Below, in pieces: positions 11,932-23,436 of a stretch of DNA of 64,000 nt. Origin of the DNA: Macrocystis pyrifera. Lineage: Eukaryota; Sar; Phaeophyceae; Laminariales; Laminariaceae. The translations under genes were made by a program, and so were the position numbers. Where the stretch lies: NCBI GenBank assembly GCA_031763025.1, contig JASSKH010000039.1, positions 1,984,001 to 2,048,000 of the forward strand, in the 5' to 3' direction. The first letter of the stretch is position 1. Each line of letters opens with the position of its first letter. Under the pieces are notes generated by a model, which was not told the DNA's origin, searched no databases, and saw only the letters and a program-made list of their open reading frames with translations.

Positions 11932-13261
11932 CTTGGACACTGCTACAGCTGCTGAATAATTGTGACGCCTGGGTAACAATTGATCGCAGAGTCATCCGTT
12001 AGTGGTGGTTGGTTGGTGCACGGAATACGACGACCGTCTGCATGAGATCAACAAGTCTAAGAGGATATAATAGAAGGCATGCAGGCGCAGGGCAAGGATT
12101 TTACAACATAGCATCGAGTACTGGATACTTACGCGACGTATCCGAGCAAACGTATCATGTAGAGGATAAGTTGGGTACATTGCACTGCAGCACGGATACC
12201 CACTTGCCTGCGTGATCACGTGCCTATGTACAGTAGGCTAGTGGATAGTGTTACGACATATCGGAAACAAAAAATATAAAGACGCCTGCTGTGATAGAGG
12301 TGCACCCTGTGATAGAGGTGCACCTACTTTTTCCGGGGCTGGAGGTCTATACTATTAGTGTGTCACCCAGACACTGACTTTAAGAAAAAAAGGAAACTGC
12401 AACCCGATGAACTCTGGACTACAGCAGTACGCATACAACGAGCAACATGCCAAACACTACAGCAGCTGCTGCAGTACTGTATCTGTGTTTCAACGATGCT
12501 GGGTAGCGTTGCTCGGTTAACATTTCTGGAACCCCGAGATATCGACAAAACCATACCAATACACAACTTGGGCACTAGCAGCCGTTTACGAGCAGTGTGA
12601 GGGCCCAGCAGTACGGGCAGGGTCATGTTGCGCGATTGCTTGCATTGTAGATGTTCGATACCAATGTGTATCACCCCCCCACCACGCAGAGGTCGTTGCG
12701 GTAATCGTCCAATTTCATAAGAAATTTTCCCCTCTGAAGTCCCAAGAGAGTTGAGGAGCCCCGACGGTTCGAAATGGTTCGGCAGAAAATGCTGCCCCTA
12801 TCGTAGCTCGCGTCATACTCCCGAGTTCGAATGGTTCTCGCATTCTAGCATCATCTCCGAAGTTTCTCCCCTCGCCGCGTACTGGTCCGGGGGATGACTA
12901 CTGTAGCTTGGTGGGTGGATCGCCCGCTTCTGAGCATGATGTGCGTGGATTCATTTCCCAGCACGAGCTAACTTTCTACTGTGAAAAAGGCTCGAAGGCT
13001 ATTGACCTTCGACACTAATAATACTACACAAACAGTTCGTGGCGAGGGAGGGAGGTGTACTCATTATCATGCAGGGCCGTAGTCGTATGACCCTAGACCC
13101 TCGCATCTCTACAATGCCGGGACGGACCACATCGGGTTTTCACCGACCAGGCAGACATTGCTTGCACCAAGCGCGAAGCGCCGTGAGGTGTTGGGCGAGT
13201 CGCATGAAGGATGAGCTGCATCCTACTAGGAACCGTTTTAGATGCGGACTTTCTTGCATGT
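11932..13261. other. Upstream region of the membrane-protein gene
   Basis: No convincing gene is present. It contains an 18-bp tandem pair (CTGTGATAGAGGTGCACC at 12289-12306 and 12307-12324) and should contain the promoter and 5' UTR of the minus-strand gene, but no clear core promoter can be read. Confidence 0.35.
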
Positions 13262-13735
13262 GGATGGCAGCCATGGGCGGTACCATGGCAATGCCACGGC
13301 ATGCCCACGACAAGGTCAAACAGTGTAGAACCCTCCTAACCCCAACCCTAACCTAGGTGCCGTGGACATTGGGGTGCCGTGGGGGGTTGCCATGACATGC
13401 CGTGGGGTTGCCATGGAGTGCCGTGGCGGTAGTCGCGAGGGTTGCCATGGTACTACCCAGAACATGTCATGGCACCCCCCACGGCGTGCCATGGAATCTC
13501 ATGCCACACCATGAGATGCCGTGGTGATCTCATGGTATGCCATGGGCGGTACCATGGCAACGCCACGGCATGCCCACGACAAGGCCAAACAGTGTGGAAC
13601 CCTGTATGTAGGCTGGAATCAACGGGATCGTAGGTATAGCCTACATACTGCTGTAGCCATGTGACAGTCAAGGCCGAGTCAACAAGATCATAGGCACAGA
13701 CTATATAGCTGCGTGACTAAATATGTACCAGGTAG
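13262..13735. repeat. Palindrome block flanked by 70-bp direct repeats
   Basis: A segment of about 70 bp (GGTACCATGGCA and onward through CCCACGACAAGG to CAAACAGTGT) occurs at about 13268-13337 and again at 13545-13614. Between the copies is a run of GCCRTGG palindromes related to the array at 8610-10450. Directly after it (13608-13735) come two or three diverged units of about 60 bp sharing GAGTCAACARGAT. Confidence 0.6.
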
Positions 13736-15277
13736 CTGTTTACGCCAGAGTCAACAGGATACTGGATCATAATAAGCATGGGTACGAAGAGTCTGCGATG
13801 TTGCTATGTTGCCTCCCGCTTGCTGTGAGAGGTTCCCCCACATCAAGTAGATGTCGAGGCCAGGCCAACGAGATACAGATTTTATCAACCGATCGCCCGA
13901 GGGGGCTACGGACGACCCGATAGCCACGCTGTACGGTCTGCTCTGGATATCCTATATAACACCCAAAACGCAAAATACGAAATGCAGAGCTTGAAATTCG
14001 GTTCGGTCAAAGACCAAAAGGCCAGGCACCCAAAAGGTCAGGTACGCGAAGTCACCCCGGGCAAGACGCGTTTCGAGCCGGGGCAACGGTGGCATCACCA
14101 TCGGCCAGTGTGATCGCCCATCCTACGAAGTACCACAGAAATGTATTGGAGCCCCATTTGGTCAAAAGCAAGGAGTGTACACAACCTCTACGTGGTGCAT
14201 ATTGCCTTGTGTTGGCGCTTTCCTTTGCGCCCTGCCACACGATTTTGTCGCCATGGCATTGGCGCACCTTACCTGTAAGTGCTCTGCTGACAAGATCTCA
14301 CAGAGAGGATCTCGCTTCCTCGTGCCTTCTTTCTGCGTTCCGTTGCCACAAGCGGCTCTCCTGCGCCGAATTCCTGTTGTGAGGGTGTACCGCCCAGCAG
14401 CTATCTACGCGCCTCTTTGTGTTGTTTGAATCGTGTCCGTGATTTTGGTGGCGATTTTTCGGCGTGTTTTTATTGGTGGGAAATCGCGCCGCTGGAACGA
14501 ACGAACAACCATTTTTGTCTCGATTCTTTTCACAGCAGAAGTTTCATGTTTTGCAATGTCTCAAGACCGTGGTTGAGGCCCTCGACTGGCCGCCCCGTAC
14601 ACCACACATACAGCAGTAGAACTACAGTAGTAGTAGTAGTCTTTATTGAACGACTACCCGTGTTTTTGTAGGTGATGCCGATTGTCAGTACCGAAAGAGC
14701 CAAACAATGCAGTAACCGCCTTCCGTTTGTTTCTATGCAATGAGGCCCCTATTAATAGTAGAAATGAAACTTTGCTTTCTCGTCAGTTACGTTCTCATCG
14801 TTTTTTTCGTGCCCTTGTGGTAAGAGCCCATCTTGACGGGGAACGCTAAAATTCGTAATTTGGAAAACAAAAATTTAATTCCGATGAATCTTAATTTGAT
14901 TTCGAAAAAAAAAAGTGTTTGTATCCTATCGAGAAACGGCGCATTCATTGTCAAACAAAAAGGAAATCGAAACAACCTGGAATAACGCAGCGCGTCACAC
15001 AACGCCCAGCCGACAAACAGCGACGAGCGTAGACGAGAGCGAAGGTTTGCGTTGTCGCGTGCGCGCCGCCGCCAGCATTCTTCTCTTTTTCCGTGGCGAA
15101 GGATAGGAAGCTATCACTCTCAGGGTGTCTTGGGTGGGCGGAGAGAGCCCTCAAGCGCCACGTGCGAAACAGCAACACGGTGGTGCAGCTATCGAGGTCT
15201 AGAGCGTATCCTCTGTTTTTTTTGCTCGTTTGCTCGGTTTCCGTGATGGTTGGCCGATCGAGCAAGCCGAAAAATTT
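13736..15277. other. Intergenic stretch, no gene identified
   Basis: The stretch holds only short frames without recognisable domains, a small CAGTAG/TAG microsatellite near 14612-14642, and an A/T-rich segment at 14750-14960. It ends at the left terminus of the DNA transposon at 15278. Confidence 0.35.
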
Positions 15278-15579
15278 CAGGGTGGTGCTCGGTAATTTTC
15301 CCGTCTTTGTTTTACCGCCCTGGTGGACGGTCCCGGAATTCCGCCGGTTTTCCGGCACATTTCGTGTTACCGTCTACCGCCAAGGGCAGTACCGCCCGAA
15401 AAACGAAATACCGTCTACCGTCAAAACAATTACCGTCGTATTGAATCACCGTAAAAAAAATGTCCGTCAAGGTTCACTATCCACCGTTAACCGGCAATTA
15501 ATTACCGTCAGATTCACATATCGCCGTCTACCGGCAAATAAATACCGTCAACTCTAGACACCGCCAGAAAAAGTTCGGG

Positions 15580-15690
15580 CAGCACTGGATACCGCCCAAA
15601 AGACACCGTCAGTACTGGATACCGCCCAAAAGACACCGTCAGTACTGGATACCACCCAAAAGACACCGTCAGTACTGGATACCGCGCAAG
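15580..15690. repeat. 30-bp tandem repeat inside the hAT-like element
   Basis: Three and two-thirds copies of a 30-bp unit begin at 15580, 15610, 15640 and 15670. The unit contains CAGTACTGGATACCGCCC and AAAAGACACCGT. Near-identity of the units points to recent local expansion of the subterminal motif. Confidence 0.8.
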
Positions 15691-15810
15691 GTGACGGATG
15701 ACGGATGTCTTTTTTCTTTTCTGGTCAGAAAGTTGTAGAGAGGGCCTGCCACACGCCCACACACGCCGCCTACCAGGCCCACATCACGCTCAGCGTGGTC
15801 GAGCAGAAGT

Positions 15811-16270
15811 ATGAGCAGTGAAGACGGTGCTAGTAGTGTTGCGGGTGAGTCTGCCGCTTCTTCACATGCAGAGGAGGCTGAGTCTGCTGCTTCGCCAGTC
15901 CCTAGTTCGGGGTCGGTGGTGGTGGATGGGGAGGAGGGTGATGTGGAGTGGCAACCACAACAAACAGTGGAAACCACATCACCGCGAACAAAAAAAGTTT
16001 TCGGTCACACTCGAGGCGCCTGTTTCCGGCAATAGGAAGCTAACGGCGTGGGTTTGAAAGTATGTGAGTAGATTCAGCCGGAGCATCAACGACAAGAATG
16101 TTGTGTGCATGGTGAAGAGAAAGGACGGGACTACCTGCAACCACCTTATGAAGTGGTCTGCAGGAGAGGGCAGGACGAAGAAAGGGACGGGAACAACTGG
16201 CTTAAACTCCCACGTCCAGAACAAGCACCCCAACGAGTCTACCGTCAACGAAACTACCGTCGTGTCCTAG
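15811..16270 (+). pseudogene. hAT transposase N-terminus with BED zinc finger, broken
   Basis: The first frame (15811-16035) gives an acidic Ser/Ala-rich leader starting MSSEDGASS, as many hAT transposases have before the finger. The second (16064-16270) holds the finger: VVC, then TTCNHLMKW, a spacer, and GLNSHVQNKHP, giving the C-x(8)-C...H-x(4)-H pattern of BED domains. Between them the frame changes and an in-frame TGA sits just upstream of KYVSRF, at the place where BED fingers usually have a Trp. No DDE/hAT dimerisation region follows. A splice joining the two frames cannot be excluded, but a relic is the simpler reading. Confidence 0.65.
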
Positions 16271-16545
16271 TACCGCCGAGATATTACGGCATATTTTGGA
16301 TTTTCCGTTTCCGTCAAATTGGTTACCGTCAAAATACGAAATTCCGTCTACCGTCAACGAAATTATCGTCGTGTTCTATTACCGCCGACATATTTACCGG
16401 CAAATTGTGGGATTTTCCGTTTCCGTCAAATTGGTTACCTACCGTCAGAAGACGAAATACCGTCTACCGTCAAAAAAATCACCGCCAAATGCATTACCGT
16501 TCCGTCTGAGTTCCGCCTGAAATATCGTTACCGAGCACCACCCTG

Positions 16546-17472
16546 AAAAAATTGACTTGCGGCCGCCATGATTTCTTTTGAGGCGCCACCGCCGGGGTAC
16601 GATGTGATACGATCTGTGGCAGTGGGCGCGGCTACTGCTCCGGTCACCAGTCGTTGAGGGTGGCGTTTTATCGCCTTGGCGGTGGACCCTGAAGCGGCCA
16701 AGAATCTCGCCAGACTCCAGCGGGGGTGTCGACCCACCATGAACATGCTACATCTAGGCTGATCAACTCCCAAATTCGAAATTGAAATTAGAAAATCACA
16801 CGAAAAAAGTCCCAACAGACTTTTCACTCAAGTTGATTTTTTCTAATTTGCCCTTCGAACCCTGCCTGGTCATTCACTCTTCGGCCAATCAGATGAAAAT
16901 TATATTAGAAAAAAAAAAAGTCGAACCCAATTGAAAGGACCAAAAGTCCTCCATAAGATGGGCCCTAAAAGCTTGAAGTACAAATTTTCGGTGAACTTTC
17001 AAAGTAGCCATTTTCAAGATAAAATTATCCCACACACTCAGAATATCACTCTCGACACTACATTAAAGATGCAAAGCCAAGCGATAGAGCTGAGAGGTTG
17101 CCTCTCATAAACGATCCAAGTTTTCTGGTGTAAATTATCCATTTTGAACGGTGCTAATGCTGTTTCGGCTGTTGAAAAAAATTTAAGCGTCAACGCCTTC
17201 CAAATCGAAACAGATTTTTTCCTACAGTATTCTTTCACGTTGCCAACGATCATTCAAAGTAAGTATTGGATTGGATGAGGCCTCCTGCCCCGGTCGGTGG
17301 TCCTACCCAATCTTCCTTCTGTTTCTTTGTTCGTGATTAGCCACCGACCGGGCGCTGTGTCGTCTCACTCAAAGTTGCTTCGTACTGGTAGATTTTAGCC
17401 GTGCGTGGGCGCGCACGCAGATAAAACTGGCTCAACAACTGGAGACAGTGGCAGCTCGCTCGTGATTGGGTA
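16546..17472. other. Intergenic stretch, one hairpin
   Basis: No recognisable gene. CCCGGTCGGTGG at about 17289 and its complement at about 17341 form a 12-bp inverted pair around a pyrimidine-rich spacer of about 40 bp. The rest is A/T-rich and unassigned. Confidence 0.35.
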
Positions 17473-17655
17473 CTAGTGATCCCGTTTCCTCTTCGACGGT
17501 TGGACCTGAGTCCAAGTGGTTGATCCGACGTAGCTATTCGCTTCGTTCTCCGACTTACACCTCTCGATCTTCTTGATCTCGTCAACGGTCGTACCCGGCA
17601 ATGACTTGCTCTCCGAGACGTGGAAAGGGGCTTCACGGTGGTCGGGCATCTCCAC
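17473..17655 (-). CDS. Possible hypothetical protein fragment
   Basis: This 60-residue frame is hydrophilic (acidic and basic residues mixed, VDEIKKIERCKSENEA near the middle, ending KRKRDH). Its composition looks more like coding sequence than its surroundings. I recognise no domain and see no clear splice sites, so it could be a chance frame or a gene relic. Confidence 0.2.
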   Translation of the reverse strand: MEMPDHREAPFHVSESKSLPGTTVDEIKKIERCKSENEANSYVGSTTWTQVQPSKRKRDH

Positions 17656-17839
17656 CGCTCACCGGTGCCCCCTCAACTCCGCCTTGTTGTCCACATTGGC
17701 CAGTGCTTGCGCTCGCCGCAAGGCACCGGGATGTCGCATATCGATGTACCGTAGACATGACGTGTAGTTGGTGTTTTTCTCCTTCCGTCATGAGAAATTT
17801 CAAGCTTAGCGCTCAAATGAGTGTTGTATTAACTAATAA

Positions 17840-18000
17840 TTGTAAAACATTGGGTGCAGTCCGTAAACGCGTGACCCAGTATGGGTTTTGCAGTTCCTTC
17901 GCACTGCTGCTGCGCGCTGCCGTTGACAGCCAGCCGCCGTCCTTATGAAACCTCTGCCCCTGGTTGTTGCTGCGGTTGCTCGCGGCTGGCATGGCTGCGA
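17840..18000 (+). repeat. CTG-rich dispersed repeat, copy 1
   Basis: The order of words GTAAACGCG, CAGTTSCTT, GCTGCTGC, CCGTCC and TTGTTGCTGCGG matches the segment at about 24705-24860 in the same orientation, at roughly two-thirds identity by eye. The two copies lie outside the copia remnants, one on each side. Confidence 0.45.
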
Positions 18001-19411
18001 GGAGGAAATGCTTCTCGGGTTGAAACTTAGTCTATATTAACAACAGAGGAGAGAAAAATGGTATACGTGCACCGTGGCGTACCTTTCGGCAATAAGCAGG
18101 TTATGGAAATGTTATGGAAATGTTAGCACATGACCATGTATGAGTCAATGTCCAAGTAGCACTGCTCTTGTATCATAGATCATAGTCTATGTACCGTTTC
18201 GGCGTGTGACGAATATTATGCGGAGGAATAGCAGCAGTATCGTCTCTGCTCGTAGGACCGCTTCTCTCTGATGTGATCTCTACCCGGATCGTGATGGTAT
18301 CCTAGCTGCCTGTTCATCTCTGGAAGCTGCCGTCATCTAGACCCCAGCATTCTCCGTGGAGTACATCTGTGTGTATTGGTCATCTAAGCGCCAGTGTTTA
18401 CGTGTTGTCACGTCTTCTTTCTCTACCGCACGGGAGTATCTTACTCTCTGGGCCACCGCTTGCCCGGTGTCATCTCTCGGCTAACACCGAGGACACAGCC
18501 TCTGCCTACATTGTCAGGATACAACGCAATTATCCATAATAGGTTATGAGCCTCGAGTTTGGCGGGTAGTATGCACACACATCCTCTCTGCGGAAGCTTC
18601 TTCTGCCGGAGGGAGCTCTCTGCTGGAGGTCTATATTGAGTCAACCCGTCTGCTGTTGGATCCGGACTGATTACCTGGGTTCTCGGCGGCACATTCGGTA
18701 CGCTACTGCTGTGTGTAAAGCATTCGGGGCCATAACTTCTAGGCGTTAATTCCGGTCGGCGAATAGAGTTGTGCAGGGTTGTTGGTTTGCGCCTGCAGAA
18801 TACCGTTCTGGTGCTCCGCGTGTGTGTGATTGACTTCCCGAAATCGCCTGCGCGTGTCGTGTGTAGTCTGTTCAAGATACCTTCCAACTGCTGGGTGCTG
18901 ACTTAGTAGCGTGTGTAGGGGTGAGGATCTGGCTAGGCTGGGTGCATTCGTTGCGGTAGCCTCATAAATTTAACGTGAATCGCATCACGTTTCCTGCGCG
19001 TGCGTCGTCACGCGAGGTACGGTCTACATGCAAGACCACATTTCTCGTATCGGTTTGTGGTGCGTGTGTAAGGTTGAGGATTCGACCAGTCTGAGAGTGC
19101 ATCTGACCCGTGTGACGGCAGGACGTGGCCGGAGTTGACGCCTCCGACGCCACACACCGCAGCTTAGTCACCTGTGGTAGGTTGAACCAGTGCCTCGCAG
19201 AGCATAGGAGTCTGGGCGGATACTGACGGGTGTCCGGCAGACTAGGATTGTGGCTTCGGGGCTGCAATCCTGTAACACCTACGTCCGTGTAGCAACACTA
19301 TCACCCTGCGCCGTCCCTTGCGCGTCGAGCTTTTTCAGGTACTCGGGTGTTATACGTGTGGAGAAAGCCTGTCCGCCTTGCGCGTAGCCCCGGTCCCTGG
19401 CTAGGGGTCGG
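18001..19411. other. Stretch 5' of the copia remnant, no gene
   Basis: G/T-rich sequence with no convincing coding frame. Weak direct similarity between about 18910 and 19065 (GTGTGTARGGKTGAGGAT) has a spacing of about 155 bp. It may include leader or LTR sequence of the following element, but I found no matching copy on its 3' side. Confidence 0.3.
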
Positions 19412-19417
19412 GAGGCG

Positions 19418-22400
19418 ATGGCGGAATGGTCTTACGACGCGTTGAAAAAGACGCTCGAAACCGCGGGCCTGTGCAAGGATCAACGGGATTACCGAGAGTG
19501 GGCGGAAAAGTTTCGTTTGGCGGTGGGTCTTCACTCGCAGGAACTCCTGAAGATCCTCGACGGGGAAACGTGCCTCGAGGACGATGGGGTTGACGATGTC
19601 ACAGAAACATACAACTGGAAAAGCCAAAACAACCGATTGTACTCTCTTATCTACTTCTCCACCGTCGAATCCGCCAACATCACCACGAAGCCTTTCCAAG
19701 GCAAGTCTGGGGGCGAAATGGGCGATGGGGCTGCGTCTTGGGCGGCCTTCAAGGAGCGTTTCGCCCTGCAATACCGAGGCATCTCGGCGGGCCCTCAGGG
19801 AACAGCTCCACACCGCCAAGCTCCGACATGGTCAGAACGCCATCGACTTCCTGGCGATCATGGACAACCTCAAGCTTCGGCTCGACGACATGGGAGAGTC
19901 CACATCGGAGGAGGCGTTCGAGGACCTGGTGTTGAATGCATTCGTTCACTCGTCGGAGTACAGCTTCCTGCGGGCGTCGACGCAAGGACCGGACTAATCA
20001 TGTGCTCCATCGCTGCTGCGCTTGAAAACCGTACTGGGATCTCCGTGAAGCCTAACGATGCTGCCTTGAAGGCGGTTTCTGCTGATCTGTGGCACCGTCG
20101 CAAGGGGCATGCCAACCGCAACAGCATGGAAGTTCTGCGGAAGATGCCACACAGCGGTGTTGAATACAACGGTGATCTGACGCCGTGCGACGTCTGCCCC
20201 TTCGGCAAGAGTGAGCAGCAACCTCACCCAAAGCAAGCTTCGTATGACGTCAAGCGGCCTTTTGCGCTAGTCATTGTCGACATCATGGGGCCGATCAACC
20301 CTCCGGCACTGGGCGGCTACACCTACGTCACCAAGTTTGTTGACCCGCTGACGAAATGGAAGGAGATCTTCCTCATCAAGAGCAAGACACACATCATCGA
20401 CTCCCTCGTACTGTTCGACAAGGCCGTCGTGATTCCGTCCGGAGAGCGTTTAGTCCGCCTGAGAGGGGACAAAGGTACGGAGTTAACGAGTGAGGATTTC
20501 CGTCAGTACTGTCTCGACATCGGCGTCAAGTTGGAGCTTGCGTCTACCAACACCCCTCAGCAGATCAGCGCAAACGAGCGGGCAGGTCGGACGCTTGCTG
20601 GCATTGTGCGTTGTTTGCTTGCTGATTCGGGTCTCCCTAGTTTCCTCTGGGGGAAGTTGATGCAGACAGCAGTCTACCCGAGAAACCGGGTCCCACATGG
20701 GGCGTTGAGTAACGGTACGCCTTACAAGGCACTCTACGGCAACGATGCATACCTCGGAAACCTTCGGGCGATCGGGGCTAGGCCGTTCGTGCACGTAGAG
20801 ACCCATACCAAGAAATTGTGCTTGGGTAGGACGCCTGGTTGGGTACAGCACGGACAACAAGTCTTTCCGGGTTTACAATGCCGCGACGAAACGTGTCAGG
20901 GAGAGTCGACATGTTGTCTTCATTAAGACACCCCTCTGCATTGCCTCACCTGGAGGCCGGTGGCTTTGACGACGGAACGTTCACGTACGACGAGAGTGAC
21001 GACTAGATACGAGATATGCGCGCATACACGTCCAACCAGGAAATCGGTTCCCTAGACGCTGCAAACCCGTTAGTGATTGAACTTTTGGGTAGAATCCGTG
21101 ATGTCACCAACTGCGACCTTGGCATTAGCCCTGCTGCCCCTACCCCGCCTGCTTCGCCTGGGGGAGTGAGCTCTTCCGATCCGACTTTTCTGTCACCTGG
21201 CCCTCCGCCGCCTGCTTCGCCATCGGGATGTACGCCATCTAATGCAGCGCACGGGGTTTTTTTTCACGTGGTGGTTCAACACATGGTGGTTCTGCGTCGC
21301 GCGGAGGTCGCGCGATTACGCCGGCCGTAACCAGATCTGCCACGAACCAGCCCAAGGACAGGACCCTCAGCGACCTGAGACGGTTCGGTTTTTCGTACTT
21401 CACGAAGGGGGAGGGTCAGGACGTCGCCCACAATGACGACATGCCTCAGTCCGTCGAGTACGCGTATGCCGTGCAGACTTCGCAGCCGGGAGTTCCTAAA
21501 TCCTACTACGAAGCCATGAAGCTGCCGGACGCCGCACTTTGGGAAGATGCTCCGGGCAAGGAGATGGCTAGTCTGAATGAACTAGGAGTCTACAAGCTCG
21601 TTCCGAGATCTTCTGTTCCTCCGGGACAGAAAGTCATCAACTGAAGGTGGGTTTTAAAGCGCAAGGCTGACAACTTATACAAGGCGCGGGTCGTAGCTCA
21701 AGGCTGGAACCAGGTTCCGGGCCTAGACTGCGGCAACACGTTCGCTCCGGTTTGCCGACTGCAGAGCATCCGAATGGTACTGGCCATAGCGGCGGAGCTG
21801 GACTTGGAACGAATTCAGCTGGACTTGAAAACTACTTTCCCATATGCGGACATTGAGGAGGAAGTGTTCGTAGCACAGCCGCCTGGTTCTGAGACCAAGG
21901 ACAAGGATGGAGGCCCTGTGGTCATGAGGCAGGAGAAAAGCCTCTACGGGCTAGCTCAGAGCCCCGGGACTGAATCCAATAAATTGATCCCGTCCTTAAG
22001 GTCATCGGTTTCACCCCGCTGAAGTTCGACACCTGCATCTATATATACCAGCATAGGAGTGTCACCATCACCTTCACCTTGTGCGTGGACGATCTACTCG
22101 TGATTGGTGGTAACATCATTGTGACCGAGGAGATCAAGGCACAGCTAATGGACAGGTTCCAGATGACCAACATGGGCGATGTGTCGCGTGTACTTGGGCT
22201 GCAGGTCACCCGCAACCGTGCGGAGAGGACGCTCAAAATCGACCAGGAGGACTACACCAAGTCGGCGCTGGAGTGGTTCCATTACGCAAACTGCAAGCCA
22301 ACGCTGACCCCCGATGACGGACCTGAGCTCTCCACCAAGCAGCCGGAAGAGACACTGCTGAATTCCGATGAGAAGCAGAGGTACCAAGCGATCGCAGGCA

Positions 22401-23038
22401 CGGTTATCTACCTGGCCTCTGTTCTCAGGTATGACATAATGTACAGCTCGAGTCAGCTCTCTCGTGCTATGTCAAATCCGTCGAAAGTGCACATGGTGGC
22501 GGCCAAGCACATTCTGCGGTACCTGGTGGGGTCCACCGACTTCAGCATAGTATACAAAAAGAGAGGCTTTACGCTCACGGTCTTCTCGGACTCTAACTGG
22601 GCTAACAACCCAGACAACGGCAAGTCGACTCCGTGCTACATCATGATGTTGGCCAGGGCTCCCATCAGCTTCAAGTCTGGCCTTCAAAGCCTAACGGTCA
22701 TGTCCACGATAGAAGCTGAGCTTGTTGCATCGGCACTCGCGATGAAGGAAGCCGCGTTTTGCATGAATATGCTGACGGAACTAGGGTTTGGGGGGCAGTT
22801 CGTTCAAGTGCCGCTTCACTGCGACAAAACTGCAACTCTGCATGCGCTCGGGAACCGTTCGTACAGTTCTCGCACCAAACACATCGCACTCCGTTACTTC
22901 TGCATCCGCGAGCTGATCGCCGAGGGGACAATTTCGACTCACTACATCTCCACCCAAGACAACCCCGCCGACATCGAGACCAAGATTTTTGCCAGGCCGC
23001 GCTTCCAGCAGCTACTAGACATCATCAGCGATTTCTGA
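19418..23038 (+). mobile_element. Ty1/copia element remnant, copy A
   Basis: Fossil of the Pseudoviridae (Ty1/copia) lineage in the order gag, integrase, reverse transcriptase, RNase H. Recognisable parts are a gag-like N-terminal portion from 19418, an integrase portion with the pre-integrase H/C region and core at about 20080-20830, a reverse-transcriptase portion at about 21440-22300, and the RT end plus RNase H to 23038. The coding region is broken, with roughly five interruptions, and part of the middle of the usual polyprotein is not recognisable. No paired LTRs were found. Divergence from the inverted fragment at 23437-24292 is only a few percent, so the family was active fairly recently. 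Confidence 0.85.
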
Positions 23039-23436
23039 CGTCAACGTCGTCGTCAACATCTTGTGTTATATGTTTGTGTCATCAACATTGTGTTTAGTGT
23101 TTGTGTGTTAGTTTGTGGATCTCTTGTTTGAGTGAATCAGGTTGCTATTTCAATAGTCAACATTCGGACTCGCACCATAACTTGTTGAACGAGCCATGTA
23201 GGATTGAAGGTTATGGTAAAATTGGTTTATGCAGGATACGATAGCAGTACGTTTGCAAGCACATGATTGTATGCACATAGGGCACAAAAACATCGTTATA
23301 ATTGCTACTGGCTATCTCCTCGAATGAACTGCTTGCTTCCATTGGATGGAGTTGTTTCTTGAGTACTTCTATTATCACTGACTTGATTTGTTTTCTTGGC
23401 TTTATTGTTTTCATCATCGAATTGAACATTGAGGGG
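23039..23436. other. 3' flank of copia copy A / spacer of inverted repeat
   Basis: T/G-rich sequence with repeated TTGTGTTTAGTGTTTGTG-like words follows the copia RNase H end, then A/T-rich sequence leads to the inverted fragment. No gene is seen. It would be most of the loop if the two copia fragments pair. Confidence 0.4.

Larger units (their letters stand above)
15278..16545 (+). mobile_element. Non-autonomous hAT-like DNA transposon with BED-finger remnant
   Basis: The element has perfect 18-bp terminal inverted repeats (CAGGGTGGTGCTCGGTAA at 15278-15295, its complement at 16528-16545). Flanking 8-mers AAAAATTT and AAAAAATT match at 7 of 8 positions, as expected for a hAT target duplication. 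Both subterminal zones are packed with ACCGTC/ACCGCC words, the kind of short repeat hAT transposases are known to bind. The 1268-bp interior encodes only an N-terminal transposase portion with a BED-type zinc finger; no catalytic core is present, so the copy must depend on a transposase made elsewhere. Confidence 0.85.

Noticed and set aside
18441-18887. 148-codon minus-strand frame 5' of the copia remnant
   Set aside because: No motif, Arg/Pro/Thr-rich composition typical of GC-rich chance frames, and no splice signals.
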